Shown: piece by piece, positions 36,110 through 44,470 of the stretch
How the letters are laid out: each line of letters begins with the position of its first letter
Numbering within the stretch: position 1 is the first letter of the stretch
Source: Sphingobacterium sp. B16(2022)
GTDB lineage: Bacteria; Bacteroidota; Bacteroidia; Sphingobacteriales; Sphingobacteriaceae
DNA: 64,000 bases
NCBI RefSeq assembly: GCF_012030425.1
Contig: NZ_JAAUVN010000002.1
Span: 248,001 to 312,000 of the forward strand
Direction of reading: 5' to 3'
Made by a program: the position numbers and the translations under genes
Notes under the pieces: generated by a model
Databases searched by the model: none
What the model was told of the DNA's origin: nothing
Seen by the model: only the letters and a program-made list of their open reading frames with translations

Positions 36110-36114
36110 CCTCC
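36110..36114 (-). promoter_or_regulatory. Shine-Dalgarno of rpsG
   Basis: GGAGG on the minus strand with an 8-base spacer to ATG 36101. One of only two strong examples noticed in the window. Confidence 0.65.
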
Positions 36115-36120
36115 GTTTAA

Positions 36121-36534
36121 TTATTTCTTTTTACCTTTTGCTGGCGCAGCCGCTGCTTGTCCTGGTTTAGGACGTTTAGTTCCGTATTTAGAACGACGTT
36201 GGTTACGACCTGCTACACCTGAAGTATCTAATGCACCACGGATAATGTGGTAACGTACACCTGGTAAATCTTTAACACGACCACCACGAATCAAAACGAT
36301 TGAGTGCTCTTGTAAATTGTGACCTTCTCCTGGGATGTAAGCGTTAACCTCTTTACCGTTTGTTAAACGTACACGAGCTACTTTACGCATTGCTGAGTTT
36401 GGTTTTTTAGGGGTAGTAGTATATACACGTGTACATACACCTCTTCGCTGTGGACATGAGTCCAACGCTGGTGACTTACTCTTGTCAACCAGAGCTACTC
36501 TACCTTTTCTAACTAATTGTTGAATAGTAGGCAT
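36121..36534 (-). CDS. rpsL: 30S ribosomal protein S12
   Basis: 137 residues. Universally conserved decoding-site segments [17 protein letters not shown] and [17 protein letters not shown] are intact, with lysine at both classic streptomycin-resistance positions (KPNSA and VKDLP), so this is the sensitive-type sequence. The C-terminus is extended by an Ala/Lys-rich tail. First gene of the rpsL-rpsG-fusA-rpsJ operon; a -7 box lies at 36583-36590. Confidence 0.98.
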   Translation of the reverse strand: MPTIQQLVRKGRVALVDKSKSPALDSCPQRRGVCTRVYTTTPKKPNSAMRKVARVRLTNGKEVNAYIPGEGHNLQEHSIVLIRGGRVKDLPGVRYHIIRGALDTSGVAGRNQRRSKYGTKRPKPGQAAAAPAKGKKK

Positions 36535-36582
36535 TTACCTGATTTTGTTATTTAATTTTATTCTTAAATTATTATAAGTTCG

Positions 36583-36590
36583 CAAAGATA
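36583..36590 (-). promoter_or_regulatory. -7 box of the str operon
   Basis: TATCTTTG on the minus strand (fits TAnnTTTG), about 50 bases before the rpsL ATG. The same octamer precedes the small gene at 56530. Confidence 0.55.
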
Positions 36591-36665
36591 ACCATTTTAT
36601 TGTTAAATCGAAATGTCCAGTCAATTAGTTTTCCACATTTTGCTTGAAAATCTTAGAGTTAGCTG

Positions 36666-38516
36666 TTAGATTAGTTTTTTTTGTAATAAGTAACGAACAA
36701 CTTGATCAGCTCCATATTTCGATAAATGATCGTCATCATGCATGTAGGGATCTTGACCATTGTATTTAATTATTTCAGGTAAATTGTAAATATCAATGTA
36801 AATATCTTCTGGAATAAAGGTTTTTAGATAAGTGTTGATGTGTGCAGATCGGGATTCAACGTAGTTTTCTTCTTTTACACTTTTATTTTTTATCTGTAGA
36901 GCCAAAATATTTGGAAAGATGATAGAATAACTAGGGGTCTGTCCGATCATTTTAAGCGGAATACCATTTTCTTTGAAATATTGAATTACTTGCTGAAGTT
37001 TTATTTTTAAGGTTTCATCTGGATATTGTTGTGAGCCCCAAAAACCAACAAGTATCACTTCATCAATTTTTTTCGTATTTTCTGGTATAAATTTTTGATA
37101 CATATAGTCGATCAGTTCGCAAGATGCCTTTGGCCCTTTGGTGTCCAAAAGTGGATAAGTGGTGGATACGGTTGCTTGTAAAAGATTGATATTTTGTTTT
37201 TCTAATTGCTCTTTTAAACTCTGTCCGAAAACACCCGCATGACTATCCCCTAATAAAAGAATATTCTTTTTGTTTGGAATGATGGTGGCACAGCTTTCAA
37301 AATTATATTGCTTAAATGTATTGTCTATATCCAGATGGCATGTGCCTTTTCTGAATTGTGACGCAAGTCTGTTTTTTCTGTAATTGGTGTTATAGTTGGT
37401 CAGGTAATCAATTTCTGTGTTTATTTGTAATCGATTATAAGGAAATATCATCATAATTCCTGTTAGCAGCGCAACAGCGGTACTAGCAGTTATTGTAAAT
37501 GGTAGTTTATCAAATTTCTTATTGGCCTCGATGAAATAATAGGAAATACTTGCACAGAGTAAAGATAGTGCGAGGATGGGAATGATAATAAAAGGTTGAT
37601 TCAATCCGAGATAAATGGCGAACACATAAATTGGCCAATGCCATAGATATAAAGAATAGGATAGTTTCGCTACCCATTGTATTGGTTTAATGGATAAAAA
37701 ATTGAAATCGCACTGTGCTATAATGATACCAAAGGTCGCAATGACAGGAATAAGTGTATAATAGGAAGGCCAGCTTATATTTTTTTCGTTAAATAAATAG
37801 ATGCTAACAATTAAAATAGCGTATCCCGTAATTGCAACTACTTTTCTAAAGAGCTTGGATATCGATTTCTGAGTATAAGACTCTCCTAAAAATGCAAGTC
37901 CACCAATTAACATTTCCCATGCCCGAGTAGGGAACATATAAAAACTGAAGGATTGATCTGTATTATTGAAATATAAGTTCAGACCTAATGACAGGATAAT
38001 CAAAAAGATGAAAAAGCTAACAAACCTTATTTTATTGTTCGAGTAAAGACTTTTAAAAGGGAATAAGAGGGCAGGGTATAAAAGGTAAAATTGCCATTCG
38101 ACCGATAATGACCATGTGTGCAAAAGGATGTTATTTTGAGAGGCAACATCAAAATACCCACTATTTAAATAATATTCAATATTGGAACTAAAGATTATGC
38201 TGAAAATTGCATTATTTCCAAGTTGTTGTAAGTCTTTTGGAAGTAATATAAAACTCCCAATAATAGACACACCTACAAGAAGAAACAAAAGTGCAGGAAT
38301 AATGCGTGTTATACGTTTAGTGTAGAATTGCTTAAAAGAAAAGTTGCTATTCTCAAAGCTCTTTAAAATAATTCGGGTCATTAAGTAGCCAGAGATGACG
38401 AAAAAAATATCCACACCACTAAAGCCACCGTCAAAATAGGGTACTTTGAAATGAAAAAAAATTACTGCCAGTACCGCTAAAGCACGTAATGCCCCTATAT
38501 CATTTCTAAATTTCAT
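36666..38516 (-). CDS. OafA/YrhL-type membrane acyltransferase with SGNH domain
   Basis: 616 residues from ATG 38516 (MKFRNDIGALRALAVL); an earlier in-frame ATG at 38585 falls in the repeat region and is unlikely. About ten transmembrane helices form the acyltransferase-3 domain (1-360), with the catalytic-type histidine in VIFFHFKVPYF and the R-x-x-R-like segment after the fourth helix. The C-terminal periplasmic SGNH domain has the nucleophile motif LLLGDSHAG and the Asp-His pair in HDDDHLSKYGAD. Enzymes of this build O-acetylate surface glycans such as O-antigen or peptidoglycan. No glycan cluster is adjacent, so the target is unknown. Confidence 0.92.
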   Translation of the reverse strand: MKFRNDIGALRALAVLAVIFFHFKVPYFDGGFSGVDIFFVISGYLMTRIILKSFENSNFSFKQFYTKRITRIIPALLFLLVGVSIIGSFILLPKDLQQLGNNAIFSIIFSSNIEYYLNSGYFDVASQNNILLHTWSLSVEWQFYLLYPALLFPFKSLYSNNKIRFVSFFIFLIILSLGLNLYFNNTDQSFSFYMFPTRAWEMLIGGLAFLGESYTQKSISKLFRKVVAITGYAILIVSIYLFNEKNISWPSYYTLIPVIATFGIIIAQCDFNFLSIKPIQWVAKLSYSLYLWHWPIYVFAIYLGLNQPFIIIPILALSLLCASISYYFIEANKKFDKLPFTITASTAVALLTGIMMIFPYNRLQINTEIDYLTNYNTNYRKNRLASQFRKGTCHLDIDNTFKQYNFESCATIIPNKKNILLLGDSHAGVFGQSLKEQLEKQNINLLQATVSTTYPLLDTKGPKASCELIDYMYQKFIPENTKKIDEVILVGFWGSQQYPDETLKIKLQQVIQYFKENGIPLKMIGQTPSYSIIFPNILALQIKNKSVKEENYVESRSAHINTYLKTFIPEDIYIDIYNLPEIIKYNGQDPYMHDDDHLSKYGADQVVRYLLQKKLI

Positions 38517-38571
38517 TTTTAAAGTAACTTGTAAACTGCAAATCTGAACAAAATAATTTATTTCACCTATT

Positions 38572-38661
38572 AAATTTTGTTCCATTTTATTTTTTAGAAA
38601 ATATCATAAAAACATGAAATTTTGTTCCATTTTATTTTTTAGACAATATCATAAAAACATG
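38572..38661. repeat. 45-bp tandem duplication (two copies, one mismatch)
   Basis: Copy 1 is 38572-38616 and copy 2 38617-38661; they differ at one base (A in copy 1, C in copy 2, in the word TTAGAxAATATC). A third copy begins (AAATT) and breaks off at 38666. It sits in the divergent promoter region between the acyltransferase and the phosphodiesterase-like gene. Confidence 0.9.
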
Positions 38662-38688
38662 AAATTGCGTTCATGTTTTTATGATATT
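38645..38688 (+). repeat. 19-bp perfect inverted repeat overlapping a promoter
   Basis: Left arm 38645-38663 and right arm 38670-38688 are exact complements with a 6-base loop ATTGCG. The right arm overlaps a -7 box TATTTTTG (38685-38692), with TTG at 38665-38667 at roughly the -33 distance. It could act as a terminator for readthrough or as a switch on the promoter. Confidence 0.75.
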
Positions 38689-38721
38689 TTTGTATCGTTT
38701 ATCAAAATCGAAAATATAAAT

Positions 38722-39657
38722 ATGAAAAAAATCATCCTGCTTACGCTGACTCTGTTGTGTTCTAAAGTATATAGTCAGACATTTGAAGTAGTGCCGTTGG
38801 GAGTTTATGGAGGAGATCATGAAGATAATCTATCTTCATACTTGATTGGTAAGTATAAGGCAAATGCGTATTTAGCGCTAGATGCCGGTACTATAAATGC
38901 TGGAATTCGAAAAGCGATAACCTTAAAAACATTTGAGGTTCCAGCAGGCAGGGTATTGCGAGATTATATCAAAGGGTACTTCATCTCGCACGGACATCTT
39001 GATCATCTGGCAGGGATGATAATCAATTCTCCCTCAGATGCTGCAAAAAATATTTACGCAACAGCAGCAATGATAGATGTATTGAAAGCGCATTATTTTA
39101 TAAACGATACATGGGCTAATTTTGCTAATGAAGGTGATTTACCCATACGGAAATATCAATATAAACGTTTAAAAATTGGTCAGATCGATACGGTAACAAA
39201 TACCGGAATGACTATTCAGGCTTTTGATTTAAGCCATGTGAACCCGATGAAGAGTTCAGCAGTTTTAGTAACTATAGGCGACAGTTCTATCGTATACCTA
39301 GGAGATACAGGAGCAGACCGTGTGGAAAAGGTCACAAATCTTGAAAATTTATGGCAATCTATAGCACCCATAATTAAATCACGACGATTGAAAGCTTTAA
39401 TGATTGAAGTTTCATTTCCTAATGCTCAACCAGAAAAATCACTTTTTGGACATTTAACACCTCAACTTTTAAACGAGGAATTGGGAAAGCTAGCAAGTTT
39501 TACCGGAATAGATATGGTACAAGGTTTAAATGTTATTGTTACCCATATGAAGCCTGTTTCCGATAATGTTGACACGATTAAACGGCAATTGCTGGAAAAT
39601 AATTCTTATAAAGTTAATTTTATTTTTCCGGAGCAAGGAAAACGAATGGTTTTTTAA
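38722..39657 (+). CDS. secreted class II 3',5'-cyclic-nucleotide phosphodiesterase-like protein
   Basis: 311 residues from ATG 38722, which gives a clean signal peptide (MKKIILLTLTLLCSKVYSQ); the frame is open further upstream through the repeat. Metallo-beta-lactamase fold with the class II PDE signature ISHGHLDHLAGMIINSP, plus LGDTGADRVE, MIEVSFPN, FGHLTPQLL and VTHMKP, which supply the remaining metal ligands. Enzymes of this class (CpdP of Vibrio, yeast PDE1) hydrolyse cAMP/cGMP; a periplasmic form could scavenge or degrade extracellular cAMP. Substrate not proven. Monocistronic. Confidence 0.87.
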   Translation: MKKIILLTLTLLCSKVYSQTFEVVPLGVYGGDHEDNLSSYLIGKYKANAYLALDAGTINAGIRKAITLKTFEVPAGRVLRDYIKGYFISHGHLDHLAGMIINSPSDAAKNIYATAAMIDVLKAHYFINDTWANFANEGDLPIRKYQYKRLKIGQIDTVTNTGMTIQAFDLSHVNPMKSSAVLVTIGDSSIVYLGDTGADRVEKVTNLENLWQSIAPIIKSRRLKALMIEVSFPNAQPEKSLFGHLTPQLLNEELGKLASFTGIDMVQGLNVIVTHMKPVSDNVDTIKRQLLENNSYKVNFIFPEQGKRMVF

Positions 39658-39802
39658 AATATACTATTAATGATGGCTATGTTTTTTTCAATTGAATGTC
39701 AATTTTTGTGTTTTACCTAAAAAAAAGTGAATTTTTCTACTTAGATTTAAGAATAATTGGAAGGTGTATGAGAGATTATTTTATTTTGTAAATCAGATTG
39801 TT

Positions 39803-40369
39803 ATGAATTATTTAGAGGATGTTCAAAAATTGTTTTTGTATTATAAGCATTTAGTTGATAGTACTTTGAATCAGTTAAGTGATAGCCAGTTATTTTGGCG
39901 CTACAATGATGAAAGTAATAGTGTAGCTGTACTTATTCAGCATATATCCGGTAATATGAAGTCTCGTTTTACAGATTTTCTTACTTCTGATGGTGAAAAA
40001 GAATGGAGAAATCGTGATGCAGAGTTTGAATTGGTGGATCAGGACAAGAATAGGTTGTTTCGGGAGTGGAATGAAGCATGGGACAATTTATTTAACACCT
40101 TGAAGTGTTTGGAATTTGAAGATCTAGGAAAGCTAATTTATATCCGTAATCAGGGCCATACAGTCGTAGAAGCAATTAATCGACAATTGGCTCATTATCC
40201 CTATCATGTAGGACAAATTGTTATGTTGGGAAAAATGATGAAAGGGAATAATTGGAAGTCATTATCCATCCCGAAAGGCGAATCAGAAGTTTTTAATGCT
40301 GTTAAATTTACGCAGACTAGGCATATTGAGCATTTTACAGATGAGATGTTAAGACATTTGGATGGTTAG
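39803..40369 (+). CDS. DinB-like (DUF1572/YfiT superfamily) protein
   Basis: 188 residues from ATG 39803 (MNYLEDVQKLFLYYKH). Four-helix DinB fold with putative metal-binding histidines: one in VAVLIQHISGNMKSRF and two in QLAHYPYHVGQIVMLG. The sequence between (LTSDGEKEWRNRDAEFE) is typical of DUF1572. Members are often thiol-dependent transferases or of unknown role. Cytoplasmic, no signal. Preceded by 145 bases without a gene. Confidence 0.85.
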   Translation: MNYLEDVQKLFLYYKHLVDSTLNQLSDSQLFWRYNDESNSVAVLIQHISGNMKSRFTDFLTSDGEKEWRNRDAEFELVDQDKNRLFREWNEAWDNLFNTLKCLEFEDLGKLIYIRNQGHTVVEAINRQLAHYPYHVGQIVMLGKMMKGNNWKSLSIPKGESEVFNAVKFTQTRHIEHFTDEMLRHLDG

Positions 40370-40443
40370 TTTCTCTTTGAAATGAAAAGCCCCCAAAAAA
40401 GTGTTTTACTTGATTGGAGGCGTCCATTGTATTTTAATATAAC

Positions 40444-42573
40444 TTAACTGATTAAAGTAAAATCGATTTGACGTTTATCAAGATCAACCTTTTTAACTTT
40501 GATCTGTACTTCGTCACCTAATTGATATTTCTTTTTCTTGCGTTGACCTATGATTGCAAAGTTCTTTTCGTCTAATACATAAAAGTCGTCGTTAATGTCT
40601 CGTAATCTAACCATACCTTCACATTTGTTGGTTTCAATTTCTACGTACATACCCCATTCAGTTACACCAGAGATAATTCCTGTATATTCAGTCCCAATTT
40701 GTTCCTGTAAAAATTCAGCTTGTTTATATTTAATTGAAGCACGTTCGGCTTCTGCTGCCTTCTTCTCCATTTGTGAAGTGTGCTCACACATTTTTTCATA
40801 ATGATCGGCATTGATTTTATCACCTCCACTTAAATAGTATGCTAATAATCTATGTACCATTACATCTGGATATCGGCGAATAGGTGAAGTGAAGTGCGTA
40901 TAATAATCAAATGAAAGACCATAATGACTTGTTCCTTTAGTCGTATAGATCGCTTTTGCCATCGAACGAATTGCCAAGGATGTTAACATATTTTGTTCTT
41001 TACTGCCTTCAATTTTAGTCATTAAAGCATTGAGAGATTTTGCAGTTTCTTTGTCAGATTTGATCGTTAACTTATGCCCGAATCGAGCAGCAAATTGAGA
41101 AAATGTAGTTAATGTCTCTGGATTGGGGACATCGTGAAAACGATAAACAAATGGTAATTTATTTTTTCCTTTTCCTTGTTTTCCAATGTATTCAGCAACT
41201 TTTCTATTGGCTAAAAGCATGAAATCTTCAATGAGTTTATGCGCATCTTTTCTTACTTTGGTATAGACACCCGTTGGTTTACCGTTCTCATCCAACGTGA
41301 ATTTTACTTCTTCACTTTCAAATGCGATTGCACCATTTTTAAATTTGCGCTCACGAAGAATATAAGCAAGTTCATTTAGTTTTAGTATCTCTGAAGCAAA
41401 ATCTCCTGTTTTTGTTTCAATAACTTCTTGAGCTTCTTCGTAAGAAAAGCGTCGATCAGAATGAATGATAGTTCTTCCGAACCATTGCTCTACAACATTT
41501 GCCTTTTCATCAAGCTCAAAGACCGCCGAAAAACAAAGTTTATCCTCATGTGGTCGTAATGAACACACACCATTGGAAAGTCGCTCTGGAAGCATGGGGA
41601 TTACCCTATCGACAAGATATACTGAAGTACCTCTTTCGTAAGCTTCTTTGTCCAGTTCAGTCTCTGGAATAACATAGTGCGAAACATCGGCAATATGGAC
41701 TCCGATTTCATAATTCCCATTTTCTAATTGCTGAAAAGAAATTGCATCGTCGAAATCTTTTGCATCAGCAGGATCAATTGTAAATGTGGTGATTGCCCTG
41801 AAATCCCTACGTTTTGCAATTTCATCCTGAGAGCAGGTTTCTGGTAAAGCATTTGCCTCTTCTTCAACTTTTTTAGGAAACTTTAATGGAAATCCGTAGT
41901 CTGCCAATATAGCATTCATTTCCGTGTTGTTTTCTCCTTTTTTACCTAAAATAGTCTTGACTTTGCCAATCGGATTTTTTGCACCTTGTGGCCATTCAAT
42001 AATAGAGACTACAACCTTTTCTCCATCCTTAGCACCCTCAAGATTATCAAGCGGTATAAAAATATCATGCAACATCTTTCTATCGTCTGCAATAAAGAAT
42101 GCAAAGTTTTGAGAAAGATTGATAATACCTGTGAAATCTGTTTTTGCACGCTGTATAATTTCAACAACTTCTCCTTCTTTTTTACGGCCTCTGCTCTTTT
42201 CAAAAGTATGTACTTTAACAATATCTCCATGCAGTGCTTGACGTAATTTTCGAGGTGCTACAAAGATATCATTCTCAAATTCGTCTTGAGGTATAATATA
42301 AGCCGATCCTTCAGCAGTCATATCGACTTTTCCCGTCACGTAAACTTTAAGTTGACGAAGTTTGAATTTACCCTTCTCAACCTCTAAAAAAGGGCTGTTT
42401 TTCGGATGGTCAGTCAGAATGTTGGCGATTGCTATTTTGGAATCTGAATCGTGAACGTTCAGCTTTGATGCGACTTGTTTATAGTTGAGTGGCTTGTTGT
42501 TTGACTTCTCGAAGATGTCGATGATGAGCTGTGTTAAAACCTCTTGGTACGGGTTTTCTTTTTTTGTCGTCAT
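40444..42573 (-). CDS. rnr: ribonuclease R
   Basis: 709 residues. N-terminal winged-helix/cold-shock region (1-220), central RNB catalytic domain (about 255-580) with the metal-binding IDPADAKDFDDAISF motif and the RRFSYEEAQEV and HYGLSFDYYTHFTSPIRRYPDVMVHR segments, then a C-terminal S1 domain ending near the stop. A processive 3'-5' exoribonuclease that degrades structured RNA. Single gene; a weak hairpin (GCCCCCA / TGGAGGC, one mismatch, around 40386-40416) lies just past the stop between it and the convergent DinB-like gene. Confidence 0.96.
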   Translation of the reverse strand: MTTKKENPYQEVLTQLIIDIFEKSNNKPLNYKQVASKLNVHDSDSKIAIANILTDHPKNSPFLEVEKGKFKLRQLKVYVTGKVDMTAEGSAYIIPQDEFENDIFVAPRKLRQALHGDIVKVHTFEKSRGRKKEGEVVEIIQRAKTDFTGIINLSQNFAFFIADDRKMLHDIFIPLDNLEGAKDGEKVVVSIIEWPQGAKNPIGKVKTILGKKGENNTEMNAILADYGFPLKFPKKVEEEANALPETCSQDEIAKRRDFRAITTFTIDPADAKDFDDAISFQQLENGNYEIGVHIADVSHYVIPETELDKEAYERGTSVYLVDRVIPMLPERLSNGVCSLRPHEDKLCFSAVFELDEKANVVEQWFGRTIIHSDRRFSYEEAQEVIETKTGDFASEILKLNELAYILRERKFKNGAIAFESEEVKFTLDENGKPTGVYTKVRKDAHKLIEDFMLLANRKVAEYIGKQGKGKNKLPFVYRFHDVPNPETLTTFSQFAARFGHKLTIKSDKETAKSLNALMTKIEGSKEQNMLTSLAIRSMAKAIYTTKGTSHYGLSFDYYTHFTSPIRRYPDVMVHRLLAYYLSGGDKINADHYEKMCEHTSQMEKKAAEAERASIKYKQAEFLQEQIGTEYTGIISGVTEWGMYVEIETNKCEGMVRLRDINDDFYVLDEKNFAIIGQRKKKKYQLGDEVQIKVKKVDLDKRQIDFTLIS

Positions 42574-43082
42574 ACGTTTTTATTTACTTTTATCGTGTTG
42601 TAAGTGGGGGAGAAGGCTACTGTAGTTTGCAATATAATACCATTGCTATTTAGGCTATTCCCGATGTCTTATCACATACAATATACAAATATTAATCCGA
42701 AATTGTGGATATCTAAATGTTCTTTGTTTTTGTTATAGAATTAAGTGTATTTTTAATTCTATTTAGCTTATTTAATATTTTGATAACCAGTATAGTGAGT
42801 ATTAAATAGCTTAATGAATCATTATTTGTGATGTTGATAAACAATATACTTTCAGGTTCTGCTCGATTTTTAATATTTTGCTAAATGTGTTTTTATCAAA
42901 TTCTTATTTATTAAAATTTAATAAAGTGTATTGTATCAATTATTTAGATTTCTTTTTGCTGAATTTTAGTTGATGATTAAGAAAGAATCTTAGCATCAGG
43001 ATTTAGTAGAAGCGTGTGCAAAGTAAAGGTTTTTAGAAATACTGGTACCTTCCTTTGAATTCAGTAAAATTTTGTTTTTTTA
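42574..43082. other. 509-bp gene-free AT-rich region
   Basis: Between rnr and the Fur-family gene, both on the minus strand. I find no credible open frame. It must contain the rnr promoter. One imperfect hairpin is visible: AGCT(T)ATTTAATA (42765-42777) against TATTAAATAGCT (42800-42811). Confidence 0.6.
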
Positions 43083-43541
43083 TTATTTTTCCTGACATTG
43101 ATCGCATAGACCCAGGGCATTTATAGCTACAGCTTCAAGTTTGTAACCTTCAGGAATGTTGAAGGAGGGAAGTGTGATTTCATCCATACAAAATACGGAG
43201 TTACAGCTTCTGCAGATGAAGTGCACATGTTGGTCATGATGATTGTGCTCGGAGCAGTTGGTCGAACAGAGGGCGTAAGTAGCTGTACCATTTAGATCAA
43301 AAATTTTATGCAATATTCCCTTCTCCTCAAATGAAGCTAAAACGCGATAGAGGGTGACACGATCAATTTCTTTACCGATTAATTTTTCGAGCTCTGGTTG
43401 TGAAATGGCTGATTTCTTAGTCGATATAACTTCCAAAGTTCGCAGTCTAGGCTGTGTAACCTTAAGCTGATATTGTTTTAGTAAAGTTGTAAAATCGACA
43501 CGCTCATGTACTGTTTTTTCCTGTTGTTGCTCTTTACTCAT
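43083..43541 (-). CDS. Fur-family metal or redox regulator
   Basis: 152 residues from ATG 43541 (MSKEQQQEK); an ATG at 43559 is the alternative. N-terminal winged helix (YQLKVTQPRLRTLEVI, DRVTLYRVLASFEEKG) and C-terminal dimer domain with HNHHDQHVHFICRSCNSVFC and a second C-x-x-C at the end (CDQC), the structural zinc site. Fur, Zur and PerR cannot be separated from sequence alone; the His-rich HNHHDQH stretch would suit a zinc- or iron-sensing member. A -7 box (43546-43553) lies so close to the ATG that the message may be nearly leaderless. Confidence 0.9.
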   Translation of the reverse strand: MSKEQQQEKTVHERVDFTTLLKQYQLKVTQPRLRTLEVISTKKSAISQPELEKLIGKEIDRVTLYRVLASFEEKGILHKIFDLNGTATYALCSTNCSEHNHHDQHVHFICRSCNSVFCMDEITLPSFNIPEGYKLEAVAINALGLCDQCQEK

Positions 43542-43545
43542 AATA

Positions 43546-43553
43546 CAAAAATA
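43546..43553 (-). promoter_or_regulatory. -7 box before the Fur-family gene
   Basis: TATTTTTG on the minus strand, only 4 bases before ATG 43541. Confidence 0.35.
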
Positions 43554-43574
43554 CATCATTATTCTAATATAAAA

Positions 43575-43617
43575 AAGCGGTCAGAAACAAGTTATTCATA
43601 CTCGTTTCTGACCGTTT
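43575..43617 (-). terminator. terminator after the transaldolase gene
   Basis: 14-bp stem AAGCGGTCAGAAAC / GTTTCTGACCGTTT (one G-U pair), 15-base loop; 25 bases past the transaldolase stop. Confidence 0.85.
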
Positions 43618-43641
43618 CTTTAAAGTCGTTTTATATCGATT

Positions 43642-44301
43642 TTATTTCCCTGCTGCCTTCGCGTGGTCAGCTAAGAAAGTAGCAAGACCACTATCTGTTA
43701 AAGGGTGTTTTAATAAAGCTGTGATTGCAGATAAAGGACCCGTCATCACATCAGCTCCAATCTTAGCACAACCTAAAATGTGTGCACTGTTACGTACCGA
43801 AGCGGCTAAGATCTGTGTTGGGAAACTGTAGTTATCATAGATTAAACGGATTTCTTCGATAAGTCCTAAACCATCTGTAGAAATGTCATCTAAACGACCA
43901 ATGAAAGGTGAAACATAAGTAGCTCCAGCTTTTGCAGCTAGGAGTGCCTGACCTGCAGAGAAAACCAAAGTACAATTTGTTTTGATTCCTTTTTTGCTGA
44001 AATATTTAATTGCCTTGATACCATCTTTGATCATAGGAACTTTAACAACAATCTTGTCATCTAACTTTGCAAGTGCTTCTCCTTCTTTGATCATTTCTTC
44101 GTAGTTTGTAGAAATTACCTCCGCACTTACATCGCCATCTACGATAGCACAGATCGCTTTGTAATGATTGATTACATTCTCGTCACCACTGATTCCTTCT
44201 TTAGCCATTAAACTTGGGTTTGTTGTTACCCCGTCTAATACACCTAAATCTTGTGCTTCTTTGATTTGTTCTAAGTTTGCTGTGTCAATAAAAAATTTCA
44301 T
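43642..44301 (-). CDS. transaldolase (TalC/fructose-6-phosphate aldolase-like, short type)
   Basis: 219 residues, the length of the compact single-domain transaldolases. Key segments: [20 protein letters not shown], the Schiff-base Lys87 in [38 protein letters not shown] and ILAASVRN. The conserved active-site phenylalanine/glutamine choice that separates F6P aldolase from transaldolase is Phe here in TLVFSAGQA, as in transaldolases of this subfamily. It acts in the non-oxidative pentose phosphate pathway in the cytoplasm. Single gene with a -7 box at 44351-44358. Confidence 0.93.
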   Translation of the reverse strand: MKFFIDTANLEQIKEAQDLGVLDGVTTNPSLMAKEGISGDENVINHYKAICAIVDGDVSAEVISTNYEEMIKEGEALAKLDDKIVVKVPMIKDGIKAIKYFSKKGIKTNCTLVFSAGQALLAAKAGATYVSPFIGRLDDISTDGLGLIEEIRLIYDNYSFPTQILAASVRNSAHILGCAKIGADVMTGPLSAITALLKHPLTDSGLATFLADHAKAAGK

Positions 44302-44350
44302 CTTGTATTGAATTGATTGTTAATTGTTTGGTTTATTTATCATTAAGTGG

Positions 44351-44358
44351 CAAAGTTA
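44351..44358 (-). promoter_or_regulatory. -7 box of the transaldolase gene
   Basis: TAACTTTG on the minus strand, 49 bases before ATG 44301; identical to the box before the response-regulator gene. Confidence 0.5.
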
Positions 44359-44470
44359 TCGATTAAAATTCACTAATCTTGTGCAGAAATGAAATTACTG
44401 CACAAATATTGCTTAGTCATTACTGTTCATTTTAGATCATTCCTTTCATTTACTTCTATTATTCATTGAT

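Noticed and set aside
38572..38688. CRISPR-like repeat
   Set aside because: Copies are directly adjacent without spacers, only two are complete, and no cas gene is present.
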